Shown: in pieces, positions 41,702-50,982 of the stretch
Position numbering within the stretch: position 1 is the stretch's first letter
Layout of the letters: every line of letters begins with the position of its first letter
Notes under the pieces: generated by a model
What the model was told of the DNA's origin: nothing
Database searches by the model: none
Seen by the model: the letters and a program-made list of their open reading frames with translations, nothing else
From: an uncultured Pelagibacteraceae bacterium
GTDB taxonomy: Bacteria; Pseudomonadota; Alphaproteobacteria; Pelagibacterales; Pelagibacteraceae
Reading direction: 5' to 3'
DNA length: 64,000 nt
NCBI GenBank assembly: GCA_902582155.1
Contig: CACHRI010000004.1
Span: 32,274-96,273, forward strand
Made by a program: the position numbers and the translations under genes

Positions 41702-43254
41702 TTTTTATATTTTAGAAAGATAATTCCATATGTAAATAAAAGGGCAAAAAAGATCAAATCATTTTTATTTCCCCTCTTTTTTTTGTGTATTGGTATCTTA
41801 TATTCTATGTTTCCAGTCTCATTATTCTTAAGTCTTTTAATGATTTTTCCTTTGTTGTTAATTATTGCAGAAATTCCTTTATTAGCTGATCTTACAAGAA
41901 AAGAGTCGGCCTCAATTGCTCTAAAAATTGATTTTGCAAAATGTTGATGTGGGCCAATTGAATTTCCAAACCAACCATCTTCTGAAATATTAATAATTAG
42001 ATTATTTTTAACATTTATATTTTGGACTAGTTCTGGGAAAATTATTTCATAACAAATCAAAGGTTTTATTGTTACATCATTATAATTAAAAGTTTTTTTT
42101 AATTCTCCTTTACTAAATGAACCATATCCTTCAGTAATTTTTTTCAAACCCATTTGTTCTACTAGATTCTTTAATGGCATATATTCCCCAAATGGTACCA
42201 GTTTAATTTTATTGTACTGAAATTTTTTTTTAAAATTGTTGTCAACTATTACAAAACTATTAAAGAATTTATCTTCTTTTTTATCTAAAGTGTTAATACC
42301 TAGTATTATTAGATGATTAGAAGAAAAGTTTTCTTTGAATATATTTTCATAATTTTGAATTTCAAAAAAATATTTTCCTGAAAGTGCTCCCTCAGGCCAA
42401 ATAAATAAAGTTTTTTTATTTTGATCAATTTCACTATATCTAATCAATTTTTTTAAACGAGATGAGACCTCTTTTTCTGACAAATTGTATTTTAAATCAA
42501 AGTTAGGCGAAATGATCTTTATATTAATAAATTTACCATTTTTTATATTTTGTGAATTTTTTAATTCATTACCATTTAAAAGGAAGTTGCCATATAAATA
42601 GTTCAAAAAGAACAAAGATATAAAGATTAAAAATATTAAGTTTTTAAATCTTAATTTGGTAATAAAAAAAATTAATGGTAAGCAAAAAAAGGATATTGAG
42701 ATCAAATTGAAAGCAAATAAACCAATGGGGTTTAAAATTTGTAAGACTTCAGTAAACCATGACCAACTGTAAGCCCATAAATTCCAAGGAAATCCAGTAA
42801 ATATTTTTGATCGTATATAGTCTGTAACTGCTAACATTATACAAAATAAAAAGATTGAGCTTATTTCAAGTTTTATATATTTCCCGCAAACTAAAGTTGC
42901 TAATCCATAAAATAACCCTAGTATTAATGGAATAATGATAATCGTAAATGGTATCAAGAAGTTTAAACTTTCATCAAATTCTAAGGAGTTTGAAATCCAA
43001 TAAGTTCCTGATAAGAAAAAACCTATACCGAATAAATATCCAACATAGAACAAATTGATAAGGTGAGGTTTTTTACGGTATGTATTTTTTGATCTTTTAT
43101 TAATGTTACTTATAACTAAAAAAAGACATGGAAATAAAAAAAAATTTATAAACGTTAAATTAAAAGGTTGAAAAGTAAAAACAGTCAGACACCCTATCAG
43201 GAAAGGAATTATAAAAACCAATAGCATTCGACTATTGAGAATAAAATTAAGCAT
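41698..43254 (-). CDS. lnt: Apolipoprotein N-acyltransferase
   Basis: Inner-membrane enzyme that adds the third acyl chain to lipoproteins. 518 residues with about seven TM helices and a periplasmic nitrilase domain. Catalytic triad visible: Glu in [11 protein letters not shown], Lys in [11 protein letters not shown], Cys in [37 protein letters not shown] is also typical. Starts immediately after ybeY. The corC/tlyC gene usually before lnt is missing here. Confidence 0.95.
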   Translation of the reverse strand: MLNFILNSRMLLVFIIPFLIGCLTVFTFQPFNLTFINFFLFPCLFLVISNINKRSKNTYRKKPHLINLFYVGYLFGIGFFLSGTYWISNSLEFDESLNFLIPFTIIIIPLILGLFYGLATLVCGKYIKLEISSIFLFCIMLAVTDYIRSKIFTGFPWNLWAYSWSWFTEVLQILNPIGLFAFNLISISFFCLPLIFFITKLRFKNLIFLIFISLFFLNYLYGNFLLNGNELKNSQNIKNGKFINIKIISPNFDLKYNLSEKEVSSRLKKLIRYSEIDQNKKTLFIWPEGALSGKYFFEIQNYENIFKENFSSNHLIILGINTLDKKEDKFFNSFVIVDNNFKKKFQYNKIKLVPFGEYMPLKNLVEQMGLKKITEGYGSFSKGELKKTFNYNDVTIKPLICYEIIFPELVQNINVKNNLIINISEDGWFGNSIGPHQHFAKSIFRAIEADSFLVRSANKGISAIINNKGKIIKRLKNNETGNIEYKIPIHKKKRGNKNDLIFFALLFTYGIIFLKYKK

Positions 43255-43716
43255 TTAATTTATTTTTTTTAAAAGTTTATTTTCAATTAGTTTCATTTTC
43301 TTATAACTATTCTCGCTTTTATGATCATATCCAAATAAATGAACGAGACCGTGGACCCAGAGAGAGTCTAGATGTGCTTTAAAGTTTTTATTAGTAATCG
43401 GATTAATTTTATCAAAATTAATTATAATATCGCCCAAATAAATTGAGGAGTTGTTGCTTAATAATTTTTTTAATTCATTTTTTGTTTGATTAGGAAAAGA
43501 AAGAATATCTGTTGGTTTATTTTTCTTTCTAAATTTTTTGTTCAAAGCTTTAATTTCTTTGGAGTTAGAAAGCGAAAGACTAAAAGCATAACAATTTTTC
43601 TTTTTAAAAAGTCTATCATCTTTAATTTTACTAATTTTTTGCTTTAGGTAATATTCCGGTTTTTTAAGAAATTTTAACCAAGATTTATCTTTGACAACAA
43701 CATTAATCTTTATCAT
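43255..43716 (-). CDS. ybeY: Endoribonuclease YbeY
   Basis: Metal-dependent RNase in 16S rRNA 3'-end maturation and ribosome quality control. 153 residues; the zinc site HGLVHLFGYDHKSE (H-x3-H-x5-H) and TDILSFPNQ with LGDIIINFD are the family blocks. It overlaps phoH by 14 bases; phoH-ybeY pairing is conserved. Confidence 0.94.
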   Translation of the reverse strand: MIKINVVVKDKSWLKFLKKPEYYLKQKISKIKDDRLFKKKNCYAFSLSLSNSKEIKALNKKFRKKNKPTDILSFPNQTKNELKKLLSNNSSIYLGDIIINFDKINPITNKNFKAHLDSLWVHGLVHLFGYDHKSENSYKKMKLIENKLLKKIN

Positions 43717-44704
43717 CGAGATTTTTTTTAAACGCTTGGATAATTTTCGTCACCAACGGATGTCTCACCACATCCTTGTGATCAAATTCAACTAATTTAA
43801 TTTCTTTGACCTTGCTTAATATTTTTTTTGTTTTAATTAAACCTGAATGAGACTTATTCATAAGATCTATTTGTGAAGGATCTCCATTAACTACTATTTT
43901 TGAATTTTCGCCTATTCTTGTAAGAAACATTTTTATCTGTGTTAGTGTAGCATTTTGTGCTTCATCTAAAATTGCAAACGAATTTTTTAAAGTTCTTCCC
44001 CTCATAAAAGCCAAAGGCGCTATTTCAATTTCACCCGACTCAATTTTTTTGTTAATTTTCTCATATCCAAAAAGATCATATAGCGCATCGTAGAGCGGCC
44101 TCAAATATGGATCAACTTTTTCTTTCATGTCTCCAGGTAAAAAACCTAACTTTTCTCCTGCTTCAACGGCTGGTCTTGACAATATTACTTTTTCGACTTT
44201 TTTTTCAAATAACATTGTCATTGCTACTGAAACTGCTAAAAAACTTTTACCAGTTCCAGCTGGTCCTAAAGCCATAGTTATATCATTTTTTGTTAACGCG
44301 TTAATATATTCAGATTGTTTTTTTGACCTAGCAATTACAGTTTTTCTGGGAGTTCGTATTAATTGACTTAAGCTATGAACATCAGCTTTAGACATTGGAC
44401 CTTTAGTTTTTACTGACAAAGTTAAATCTTGCTCTTCAATCAATTTTGTTTTGATGTATTTATTTATTAGAAATTTAATTGCTTCAGATGCATTGGTCAC
44501 ATATTCTTTTTCACCTTTAATAGTTATTGAATTTCCCCTAAAAAATATTTTAGTCTTAGTTAATTTTTCTAGCTCATTTAAATTTTTGTTAAATTCACCA
44601 ACAACTGAAATTAAAATATCATTATTATGTACTTTGATATTTATAGTTTCATTATCAATTTTTTTAAGACTAAAAGTTTGATTTATATTTTCAATTTTTG
44701 ACAT
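43703..44704 (-). CDS. ybeZ: PhoH-like ATPase (YbeZ)
   Basis: P-loop ATPase associated with YbeY and RNA metabolism, 333 residues. Walker A MALGPAGTGKSFLAVS, Walker B FAILDEAQNAT, GDPSQIDL, and the conserved MRGRTLKNSF. An N-terminal KH-like region (about 1-95) precedes the ATPase. Sits between miaB and ybeY as in most Alphaproteobacteria. Confidence 0.93.
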   Translation of the reverse strand: MSKIENINQTFSLKKIDNETINIKVHNNDILISVVGEFNKNLNELEKLTKTKIFFRGNSITIKGEKEYVTNASEAIKFLINKYIKTKLIEEQDLTLSVKTKGPMSKADVHSLSQLIRTPRKTVIARSKKQSEYINALTKNDITMALGPAGTGKSFLAVSVAMTMLFEKKVEKVILSRPAVEAGEKLGFLPGDMKEKVDPYLRPLYDALYDLFGYEKINKKIESGEIEIAPLAFMRGRTLKNSFAILDEAQNATLTQIKMFLTRIGENSKIVVNGDPSQIDLMNKSHSGLIKTKKILSKVKEIKLVEFDHKDVVRHPLVTKIIQAFKKNLDDKD

Positions 44705-44709
44705 ACTTA

Positions 44710-46065
44710 TTAAGCGGCTAGATCCTCGTTAGTATCTATAATCTCACCATATACGGTGTGATGGGAAAATTTATTAATTTTGACTTGTTTTTCCTCACCA
44801 ATTACATCTTTTTTAGAATAAGCTATTACTGGATTATTGTATTCATCTCTTCCAAAATATTTATTATCTTCGCTTTTTACTTTGTTCTCAAATAAAGTAT
44901 TAACATTTCTTCCTAAAAGACTTTTTTTATAATCGTGCTTTATTTTATCTGCAATGTTTTGAAATAATATTAATCTTTTTTTAGCTACACTATTATCGAT
45001 CAAGGACAATTCGCTTGCTGGTGTTCCAGGTCTTGGGCTAAAAACATATGAATAAGAATTTATAAATTTAACTTTTTTCATTAACTGGCAAGTGTTTTTA
45101 AAATCATTTTCATTTTCACCAGGATAAGCAATTATAAAGTCACTAGCAAATTTAATTTTAGGATTTATATCTTTTAATTTTTCAATAATTTCTAAATATT
45201 CTGAAATATCATGCTTTCTATTCATGTTTTTAAGAATTTTATCAGATCCGGATTGAACTGGTAAATGCAGTAAGGGCATTAGTTTTTTACAATGCTTGTG
45301 CACATCAATTAAATCATCTGTCATATCCTTTGGATGAGATGTTGTGTAACGAATTCTTTTTAAATCCTTTTTTTCATTAAGTGCATTAATTAAATCTGAC
45401 AATCTTTTTCTATTTCTATTATAAGCATTAACGTTTTGACCTAATAATGTAATTTCTTTAGCACCATTAGCAATAAGTTCATCGGCTTCCTTTAAAATTT
45501 CTTCTAAAGTTCGGGAATATTCAGGACCTCTAGTGTATGGAACAACACAAAATTTACAAAATTTATCACATCCTTCTTGAATAGTTAAAAAAGCTGATAC
45601 TTTTGAACTATGATTAATTGTTAGTTTTAATTTATCAAATTTATTAATTGTTTCAAAATTTGTTAATTCTTTTTTAATTTTTTTATTCTCTATTTCTTGA
45701 ATAACTTCATTGATTTTTTGATATGATTGAGGCCCAATTACTGCATCAACATAATGCTCTTTTTTTAAAATTAAGTCACCTTCAGCTTGTGCTACGCAAC
45801 CTGCAATGATCAAAATTGGTTTTTTTCTTTTCCTATACTCTTTTTTAACTCTTCCAATGTCATGGAAAACCTTTTCAGTAGCCTTTTCTCTTATATGACA
45901 AGTATTAATAACATAGCAGTCAGCGTGTAGCTTGTCTGTTGTAGGAAAATAATTAATTTTTTTTGTTAAATCAAATATTCTATTGCTATCATATTCGTTC
46001 ATTTGACAGCCAAATGTTTTTATAAATATTTTTTTTTTCAAATTATTTTTTATTTTTCGATCCAT
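44710..46065 (-). CDS. miaB: tRNA-2-methylthio-N6-dimethylallyladenosine synthase
   Basis: Radical-SAM enzyme that adds the methylthio group at tRNA A37. N-terminal cluster cysteines in TFGCQMNEYD, NTCHIREKA and AGCVAQAEG; radical-SAM CDKFCKFC; a TRAM domain at the end. I prefer the Met before DRKIKNN (451 aa); the track's start is 7 codons earlier. The 5' end overlaps fur by about 23 bases. Its i6A-making partner miaA is not in the window. Confidence 0.95.
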   Translation of the reverse strand: MDRKIKNNLKKKIFIKTFGCQMNEYDSNRIFDLTKKINYFPTTDKLHADCYVINTCHIREKATEKVFHDIGRVKKEYRKRKKPILIIAGCVAQAEGDLILKKEHYVDAVIGPQSYQKINEVIQEIENKKIKKELTNFETINKFDKLKLTINHSSKVSAFLTIQEGCDKFCKFCVVPYTRGPEYSRTLEEILKEADELIANGAKEITLLGQNVNAYNRNRKRLSDLINALNEKKDLKRIRYTTSHPKDMTDDLIDVHKHCKKLMPLLHLPVQSGSDKILKNMNRKHDISEYLEIIEKLKDINPKIKFASDFIIAYPGENENDFKNTCQLMKKVKFINSYSYVFSPRPGTPASELSLIDNSVAKKRLILFQNIADKIKHDYKKSLLGRNVNTLFENKVKSEDNKYFGRDEYNNPVIAYSKKDVIGEEKQVKINKFSHHTVYGEIIDTNEDLAA

Positions 46066-46468
46066 ATAATTCAAGCTTATGGTCAACTAAATTATATCCA
46101 AGTTTTTTTGCTATTCTAATTTGCAGTTCCTCTATATCTTTATCTACAAATTCAATTATTTCTCCCGTGTTAATATCAATAAGATGATCATGGTGTTGGT
46201 CGGTTGAAGGCTCGTATCTTGACTTACCCTCTTTAAAGTCGTGTCTTTCAATAATTCCGGACTCCTCAAATAATTTCAATGTCCTGTACACTGTCGCTAT
46301 ACTTATCTTTTTATCAACCAAGCTTACCCTTTTATGTAATTCATCTACATCTGGATGATCTTTAGACCCAAATGTTAATTTAGACTCAGACATTACTTTA
46401 GCAATAACTCTTCTTTGCTCAGTCAGCCTAACACCTTTTTGCTTACATTTTTCCTCTAAAACACTCAT
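46043..46468 (-). CDS. fur: Ferric uptake regulator family protein (Fur/Mur)
   Basis: Metal-responsive repressor, 141 residues. DNA-binding RLTEQRRVIAKVM and SIATVYRTLKLFEESGIIERHDF; metal site DQHHDHLIDINTGEIIEF. The regulatory-site cysteine pair of E. coli Fur is missing, as in the alphaproteobacterial Fur/Mur group, which often senses manganese. Conserved position upstream of miaB. It is the second Fur-family member here; irr is the other. Confidence 0.92.
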   Translation of the reverse strand: MSVLEEKCKQKGVRLTEQRRVIAKVMSESKLTFGSKDHPDVDELHKRVSLVDKKISIATVYRTLKLFEESGIIERHDFKEGKSRYEPSTDQHHDHLIDINTGEIIEFVDKDIEELQIRIAKKLGYNLVDHKLELYGSKNKK

Positions 46469-46487
46469 TTCATCTTTCTCTTTTATA

Positions 46488-46868
46488 TTATTGGTATATT
46501 GGTTTTATCAATTTATTTTCTAATTGTTTATTTTTTATCAAAATTTTAATATTTTCAAGGTTTAATTCTGATAATTGCTCTTTTTTATAGCCATAAATTT
46601 TAACTCCCGATGCTATCTGGATTCCTTTTGCCACAGATATTGAAATTCTTATTGAAGAGTAACTTCCAGGGCCCAAATTCACAATTATTGAGTATTTGTT
46701 GCTTAATTTTACTTTGTGTTTATTTACAAAATTTATAATATTGCTAACAAGGAGATTATTAGACTTGATATTATTTTGTAATTTCTCTACAAAAAATTTA
46801 TTGTCAAATTTGATACCAATTAAATTATTTTCACCCGTGCAACTAATTATTAAAAAATTATCAATCAT
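46488..46868 (-). CDS. tsaB: TsaB-like protein (t6A synthesis), shortened
   Basis: 126 residues from the Met of MIDNFLIISCTG; the track's longer start lies in the divergent gene. The family signature NLGPGSYSSIRISISVAKGIQ is intact, followed by a short lysine-rich tail ending LIKPIYQ. TsaB is usually about 230 residues, so the C-terminal half is missing. The N-terminal half carries the dimer surface used with TsaD. rimI, usually fused or next, is absent. No frameshift is visible, so it looks like a genuine short form. Confidence 0.8.
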   Translation of the reverse strand: MIDNFLIISCTGENNLIGIKFDNKFFVEKLQNNIKSNNLLVSNIINFVNKHKVKLSNKYSIIVNLGPGSYSSIRISISVAKGIQIASGVKIYGYKKEQLSELNLENIKILIKNKQLENKLIKPIYQ

Positions 46869-47889
46869 TACTTTTTTATTACTATTTAATTTAACTTTAA
46901 TACCTAGCGTACATACCAATGAAACTGGAGTTGATGACTTTGGTATAATTACTATAATGTATCATCGTTTTGAAGAAAATAAATACCCATCTACTAATAT
47001 TAGAATTAATCAATTCAAACAACATTTAAAGCTTATAAGAGATAATGGAATAAAATTTGTTAATCCCTCAAATTTTGAGAATGAATTAAATTTAAATAAA
47101 ACTGAAAGAAAATTACTCCTTACAATTGATGATGGATATAAATCCTTTTATGATAATGCATGGCCTATTTTGAAAGAGGAAAAAATCCCTTTTATATTAT
47201 TTGTGAGCACTAGAGAAGTGGGGAAAAAAGGTTATATGACATGGAAAAATATTAGAGAAATAGCTCAATATGATTTTGTAGAAATTGGAAATCACAGCCA
47301 TACTCATGATTATCTAATAGATTTTCAAGATGACGAAATTATTAAAGACCTTAAAACATCAATTGAAATTTTTAAAAATAATCTAGGACAAAACTCTTAT
47401 TTTTTTTCATATCCTTTTGGTGAATTCAGTAAAAGTTTTAAAGATATAGTTATTAACCTTGGTTTCAAATTTGCTTTTGGCCAACACTCTGGTGTTGCTG
47501 ATTTTACAAAAAATAATTATGAGTTACCAAGATTTCCCATCAACGAAAAATATGGGGAAATTGATAGATTTAATACAATTTTAAGGACACTTCCATTTCC
47601 TTATGAATTTATATCGCCAGAAGAAAAGTATATAGGTGATAAAGATAATCCGCCGAAAGTTAAAGTTAAATTTTACAATCATTTAAAAAATTTAAAAAAT
47701 ATTAATTGTTTTTCTAACGAAGAAGATAAATGGAGAAATTCTGTCATTGAATTTACCGATAATTTTGACTTAAGTATAAATCTAGAGGGAAAATTTACGA
47801 CAGAAAGAGGAAGAATAAACTGTTCATTAAGGGAAAAAGATAATTTTTATAGATGGCTTGGTATACAGTTTGTAATTAAAGAAAAATAA
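46837..47889 (+). CDS. Exported polysaccharide deacetylase (NodB-like)
   Basis: Carbohydrate esterase family 4 type enzyme. Motif 1 is LTIDDGYKSFYD and motif 2 is GNHSHTHDYL (zinc histidines). A likely start is GTG 46837, giving a signal peptide (LSIITFLLLFNLTLIPSVHT) and 350 residues; no ATG is available between there and the domain. The ORF track start is antisense to tsaB. Its start overlaps the divergent tsaB 5' end by 32 bases. It probably deacetylates an envelope polysaccharide or peptidoglycan; substrate unknown. Confidence 0.82.
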   Translation: MQLIIKKLSIITFLLLFNLTLIPSVHTNETGVDDFGIITIMYHRFEENKYPSTNIRINQFKQHLKLIRDNGIKFVNPSNFENELNLNKTERKLLLTIDDGYKSFYDNAWPILKEEKIPFILFVSTREVGKKGYMTWKNIREIAQYDFVEIGNHSHTHDYLIDFQDDEIIKDLKTSIEIFKNNLGQNSYFFSYPFGEFSKSFKDIVINLGFKFAFGQHSGVADFTKNNYELPRFPINEKYGEIDRFNTILRTLPFPYEFISPEEKYIGDKDNPPKVKVKFYNHLKNLKNINCFSNEEDKWRNSVIEFTDNFDLSINLEGKFTTERGRINCSLREKDNFYRWLGIQFVIKEK

Positions 47890-47891
47890 TA

Positions 47892-49421
47892 TTAAAGTTT
47901 TATATCTTTTTTAACAACAGAATTAGTGAGCTGTACTGTTTCAAAATCCGACAGATCATTTTGCTTGATAATTTTTTCTAATATTTCAGTATACTCTTTA
48001 CCTGTTTGAGCGTATCTATCTAGAGTGTCCGTTAAGTCTAATCCTTTAATATTTTTGTTTCTTTTTCTTAAACTAAACCTTTTTTCTCTAAATTCAGAAT
48101 AACCTTTATGAGTATTTAAATTATTTTTGTAAGCTTTAACTGAGGCTCTTAAAATCGGAAACCTAAGTATTTTATGGTTCTCATGTTTTCCTGCGTTAAG
48201 TGGTTCTATACCCTGACCAGTCCAAGTCCATTGACCAAATATTGCGTTTCCCTCTAAAGCAAATCTAGACGTTCCCCAGCCACTTTCCTTTGCAGCTTGA
48301 GCTAAAGCTATCGACACTGGTATTATATCCATTCTCTTGTTTAGCTCGGTAAAATCTGAGTTTTTAACTTTATACTCTCTAAGTTTTAACCTCAACCAAG
48401 ATTTTTCTTTGTCTGATGTCATTTTTTTTGAGGTAATTTTCTTAAGCTTTATTTTATCATCTAAAATTTTTTCATTTTCAGCAACTACCAAAGGTAAAAC
48501 AATTTTAATAAAAGTCTCCTTCTTTAACTGGGTGTTTTTTATTTCGTCTAAATCTTTTGGAAATTGTGTGAAATATATTGGTTTTACTTTTTTGTGGTTT
48601 CTCACAGTTTTTAAATCATATTCAACATCATCAAATAAACTTAATACTGTTTCGGTTTTAATATTTAAATTTGGTAGGACTAATTCAGTAACTTGACTTG
48701 GAGATTTTTCTTTTTTTGGTTCAGGTTTTTTTACTTGCTTTTGCTCCTCTTTTTTTTGAGGTTTTTTTTCTATTTTTTTCTTTACTTCTTTTTTTTGTTT
48801 TTCAATTTTTTTTGGTTTATCTTTCTCTACTGGGATTGATTGAGTTATATTATTTCCGTCATAGTTTTCTTTTATGGTGTAAAAAGTTATGCCAATGGCA
48901 CACGTAATTACTACAATACCAAAACCTTTAACTAACTTGTTAGTTTTTGTTTTTTCAACTTCAGAAGTATAGAAACTGCTGAACATATCTACTAATGCAT
49001 TTGAAATGAAATTAGAAACAGTATTAAATACTTTAGGGATTGTATTTAAAATGCCAATTCCTAAATTACCTGAATTCCTCCACAACCTTATGAAGAAATT
49101 TCCAACACCTCCAGTGGTATCATCGTATAATCCTGAGGCTCCTTTTTTTGTTCTTTTGAAAAATTTTCCTACTCCGTCAGTTGTATCGCTATAAATTCCA
49201 GAAACCCCTTTTCCTGCTTTTGAAATAGGATTTGAGATGCTTTTCTTAAAAAAGCTTACATTAAAATCTTTAGGAATAGGAACGTTATTCTTTTTTAAAA
49301 TATGCTCGATTTGTTGAGTGGTAAGATTTTTTTTTCTTTTAATATAGTTTTGGATTTCAGATATTTTATATATCTGAGCTAATTCTAATAACTTATCTCT
49401 GTAACTTAAATTTTTTTTCAT
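47892..49421 (-). CDS. Membrane-anchored glucosaminidase (Bax/FlgJ-like) with internal repeats
   Basis: 509 residues. Residues 69-112 hold two 22-residue repeats (GVSGIYSDTTDGVGKFFKR and GASGLYDDTTGGVGNFFIR). A TM helix lies at about 167-184, then a very lysine/proline-rich spacer (about 195-245), then the C-terminal glucosaminidase domain with AQAAKESGWGTSRFA (likely catalytic Glu), GNAIFGQWTWTGQG and YAQTGKEYTEIL. It probably cleaves peptidoglycan in the periplasm. The cytoplasmic repeat region is unlike standard Bax. It lies tail-to-tail with the deacetylase (2 bases). Confidence 0.78.
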   Translation of the reverse strand: MKKNLSYRDKLLELAQIYKISEIQNYIKRKKNLTTQQIEHILKKNNVPIPKDFNVSFFKKSISNPISKAGKGVSGIYSDTTDGVGKFFKRTKKGASGLYDDTTGGVGNFFIRLWRNSGNLGIGILNTIPKVFNTVSNFISNALVDMFSSFYTSEVEKTKTNKLVKGFGIVVITCAIGITFYTIKENYDGNNITQSIPVEKDKPKKIEKQKKEVKKKIEKKPQKKEEQKQVKKPEPKKEKSPSQVTELVLPNLNIKTETVLSLFDDVEYDLKTVRNHKKVKPIYFTQFPKDLDEIKNTQLKKETFIKIVLPLVVAENEKILDDKIKLKKITSKKMTSDKEKSWLRLKLREYKVKNSDFTELNKRMDIIPVSIALAQAAKESGWGTSRFALEGNAIFGQWTWTGQGIEPLNAGKHENHKILRFPILRASVKAYKNNLNTHKGYSEFREKRFSLRKRNKNIKGLDLTDTLDRYAQTGKEYTEILEKIIKQNDLSDFETVQLTNSVVKKDIKL

Positions 49422-49964
49422 TTAAATTGCTTCTACTGAGTTTACTTCTTTTACGTAATGCTTAAGTAAATTTTGTACGCCCTGTTTTAAAGTCATTATA
49501 GAACTCGGACATCCAGAGCATGCTCCTTGAAGTTCCACCTTAACCACGCCATTATCAAAAGATTTAAATTTAATGTCGCCACCATCTCTTGCAACTGCTG
49601 GCCTTATTTTAGTATCTAGAACGTCCTTAATTTTTGAAATAGTTTCATTTTCATCAGATTTTTTTTCCGTTCTATTTTCAGTCAAAATTGGGTCCTTAGT
49701 TTTTTCAAAATAATCATTTAATTGTGAAATAATCATTGGTTTTAAACTGTCCCAAGAAGCATTTTTTTCTTTTTTTACTGTCAGAAAATTATCTGAAACT
49801 AAAACAAGTTCAACACCTGAAAAATTTAATAGCTCTTTTATAAATGGAATTTTAATGTTGTTTAAATTTGATTTTTTAAACTCTTCAGTGCCAACCTTAG
49901 ATAAAATTTTTTGTGATAAAAACTTTAACGAATCTGGGTTTGGTGTTTGTTCAACTTGTATCAT
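49422..49964 (-). CDS. nfuA: NifU-like Fe-S scaffold/carrier protein (Nfu)
   Basis: 180 residues. An N-terminal Nfu_N domain (QTPNPDSLKFLSQKIL ... SWDSLKPMIISQLNDYF) and a C-terminal NifU domain with the cluster-binding CSGC in VELQGACSGCPSSIMTLK. It resembles mitochondrial NFU1 and carries Fe-S clusters to target enzymes (several Fe-S enzymes are in the window: MiaB, Nth). Located downstream of trpS, the alphaproteobacterial order. Confidence 0.93.
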   Translation of the reverse strand: MIQVEQTPNPDSLKFLSQKILSKVGTEEFKKSNLNNIKIPFIKELLNFSGVELVLVSDNFLTVKKEKNASWDSLKPMIISQLNDYFEKTKDPILTENRTEKKSDENETISKIKDVLDTKIRPAVARDGGDIKFKSFDNGVVKVELQGACSGCPSSIMTLKQGVQNLLKHYVKEVNSVEAI

Positions 49965-49979
49965 TGTACGATATGTATA

Positions 49980-50981
49980 TTACACAAATCCTATTATTTC
50001 ACGTATCTTTTTAAGGTTTTCCTCAGCGATAATGCTGGCTTTTTGTTTGCCTTTTTTTAATACATCTTCAAGGTGTTTTTTATCTTTCATTAATTTAACA
50101 ATATTCTTCCCGATTGGACTAATTGTCTCAACTAATTTTTCTGACAATTTTAACTTTAAAGATGAAAAATCCTTTCCAACAAATTCATTTATCGTTGTTT
50201 CTATTTTTTGATCTGACAAGTCTGAATAAATGCTTAATAAATTATATGCTTCAGGTCTCTTCTCATAATCTTTTATATTTTCAGTAATTGGGTCTGCATC
50301 AGTTTTTGCTTTTTTTATTTTTTTTACTATTTCATCAGAACTATCTTTCAAATTAATTCTGGAATAATCTGAGTCTTCTGACTTACTCATTTTTTTTGTT
50401 CCATCTCTTAAACTCATAACTCGAGAAATATTTTTTTGTATTAAAGGCTCTGGTAATGGGAAAAAATCCTGCTGATTAAAATCATTATTAAATTTTTGAG
50501 CAATATCCCTCGACAATTCTAAGTGCTGTTTCTGATCAGCACCTACCGGTACATGAGTAGCTTTATACAATAATATATCTGCGGCCATTAAATTTGGATA
50601 AATATAAAGACCAACACTAGCTTTTTCTTTATCTTTTCCAGCCTTATCTTTAAATTGTGTCATGCGATTTAACCAACCTATTCTACAAACACAATTTAGT
50701 ATCCAAGCTAATTCCGCGTGTCCACTAACTGATGATTGATTAAAAATTATACTTTTGTTTGAGTCCAGTCCAGAAGCTAAGAATCCTGCTGTAGTTTCTA
50801 AAATATTTGAGTTTAATTCTTCCGGATTTTGAAAAGTTGTAATAGCATGTAAATCAACTACACAATATAAACAGTTCATTGACTTTTGAAGTGAAACAAA
50901 ATTTTTTAAAGCTCCTAGATAATTTCCAAGATGTAAATTACCAGTCGGCTGAACCCCAGAGAATACTAATTCTTTTTTCAT
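49980..50981 (-). CDS. trpS: Tryptophanyl-tRNA synthetase
   Basis: Class I aminoacyl-tRNA synthetase, 333 residues. HIGH-type motif [17 protein letters not shown] and KMSKS in [29 protein letters not shown] is the family block. Begins one base after murJ ends. The order murJ-trpS is conserved in Alphaproteobacteria. Confidence 0.97.
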   Translation of the reverse strand: MKKELVFSGVQPTGNLHLGNYLGALKNFVSLQKSMNCLYCVVDLHAITTFQNPEELNSNILETTAGFLASGLDSNKSIIFNQSSVSGHAELAWILNCVCRIGWLNRMTQFKDKAGKDKEKASVGLYIYPNLMAADILLYKATHVPVGADQKQHLELSRDIAQKFNNDFNQQDFFPLPEPLIQKNISRVMSLRDGTKKMSKSEDSDYSRINLKDSSDEIVKKIKKAKTDADPITENIKDYEKRPEAYNLLSIYSDLSDQKIETTINEFVGKDFSSLKLKLSEKLVETISPIGKNIVKLMKDKKHLEDVLKKGKQKASIIAEENLKKIREIIGFV

Positions 50982-50982
50982 A

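Noticed and set aside
41698-41704. SAM riboswitch before metK
   Set aside because: metK start overlaps the lnt stop, so there is no untranslated leader.
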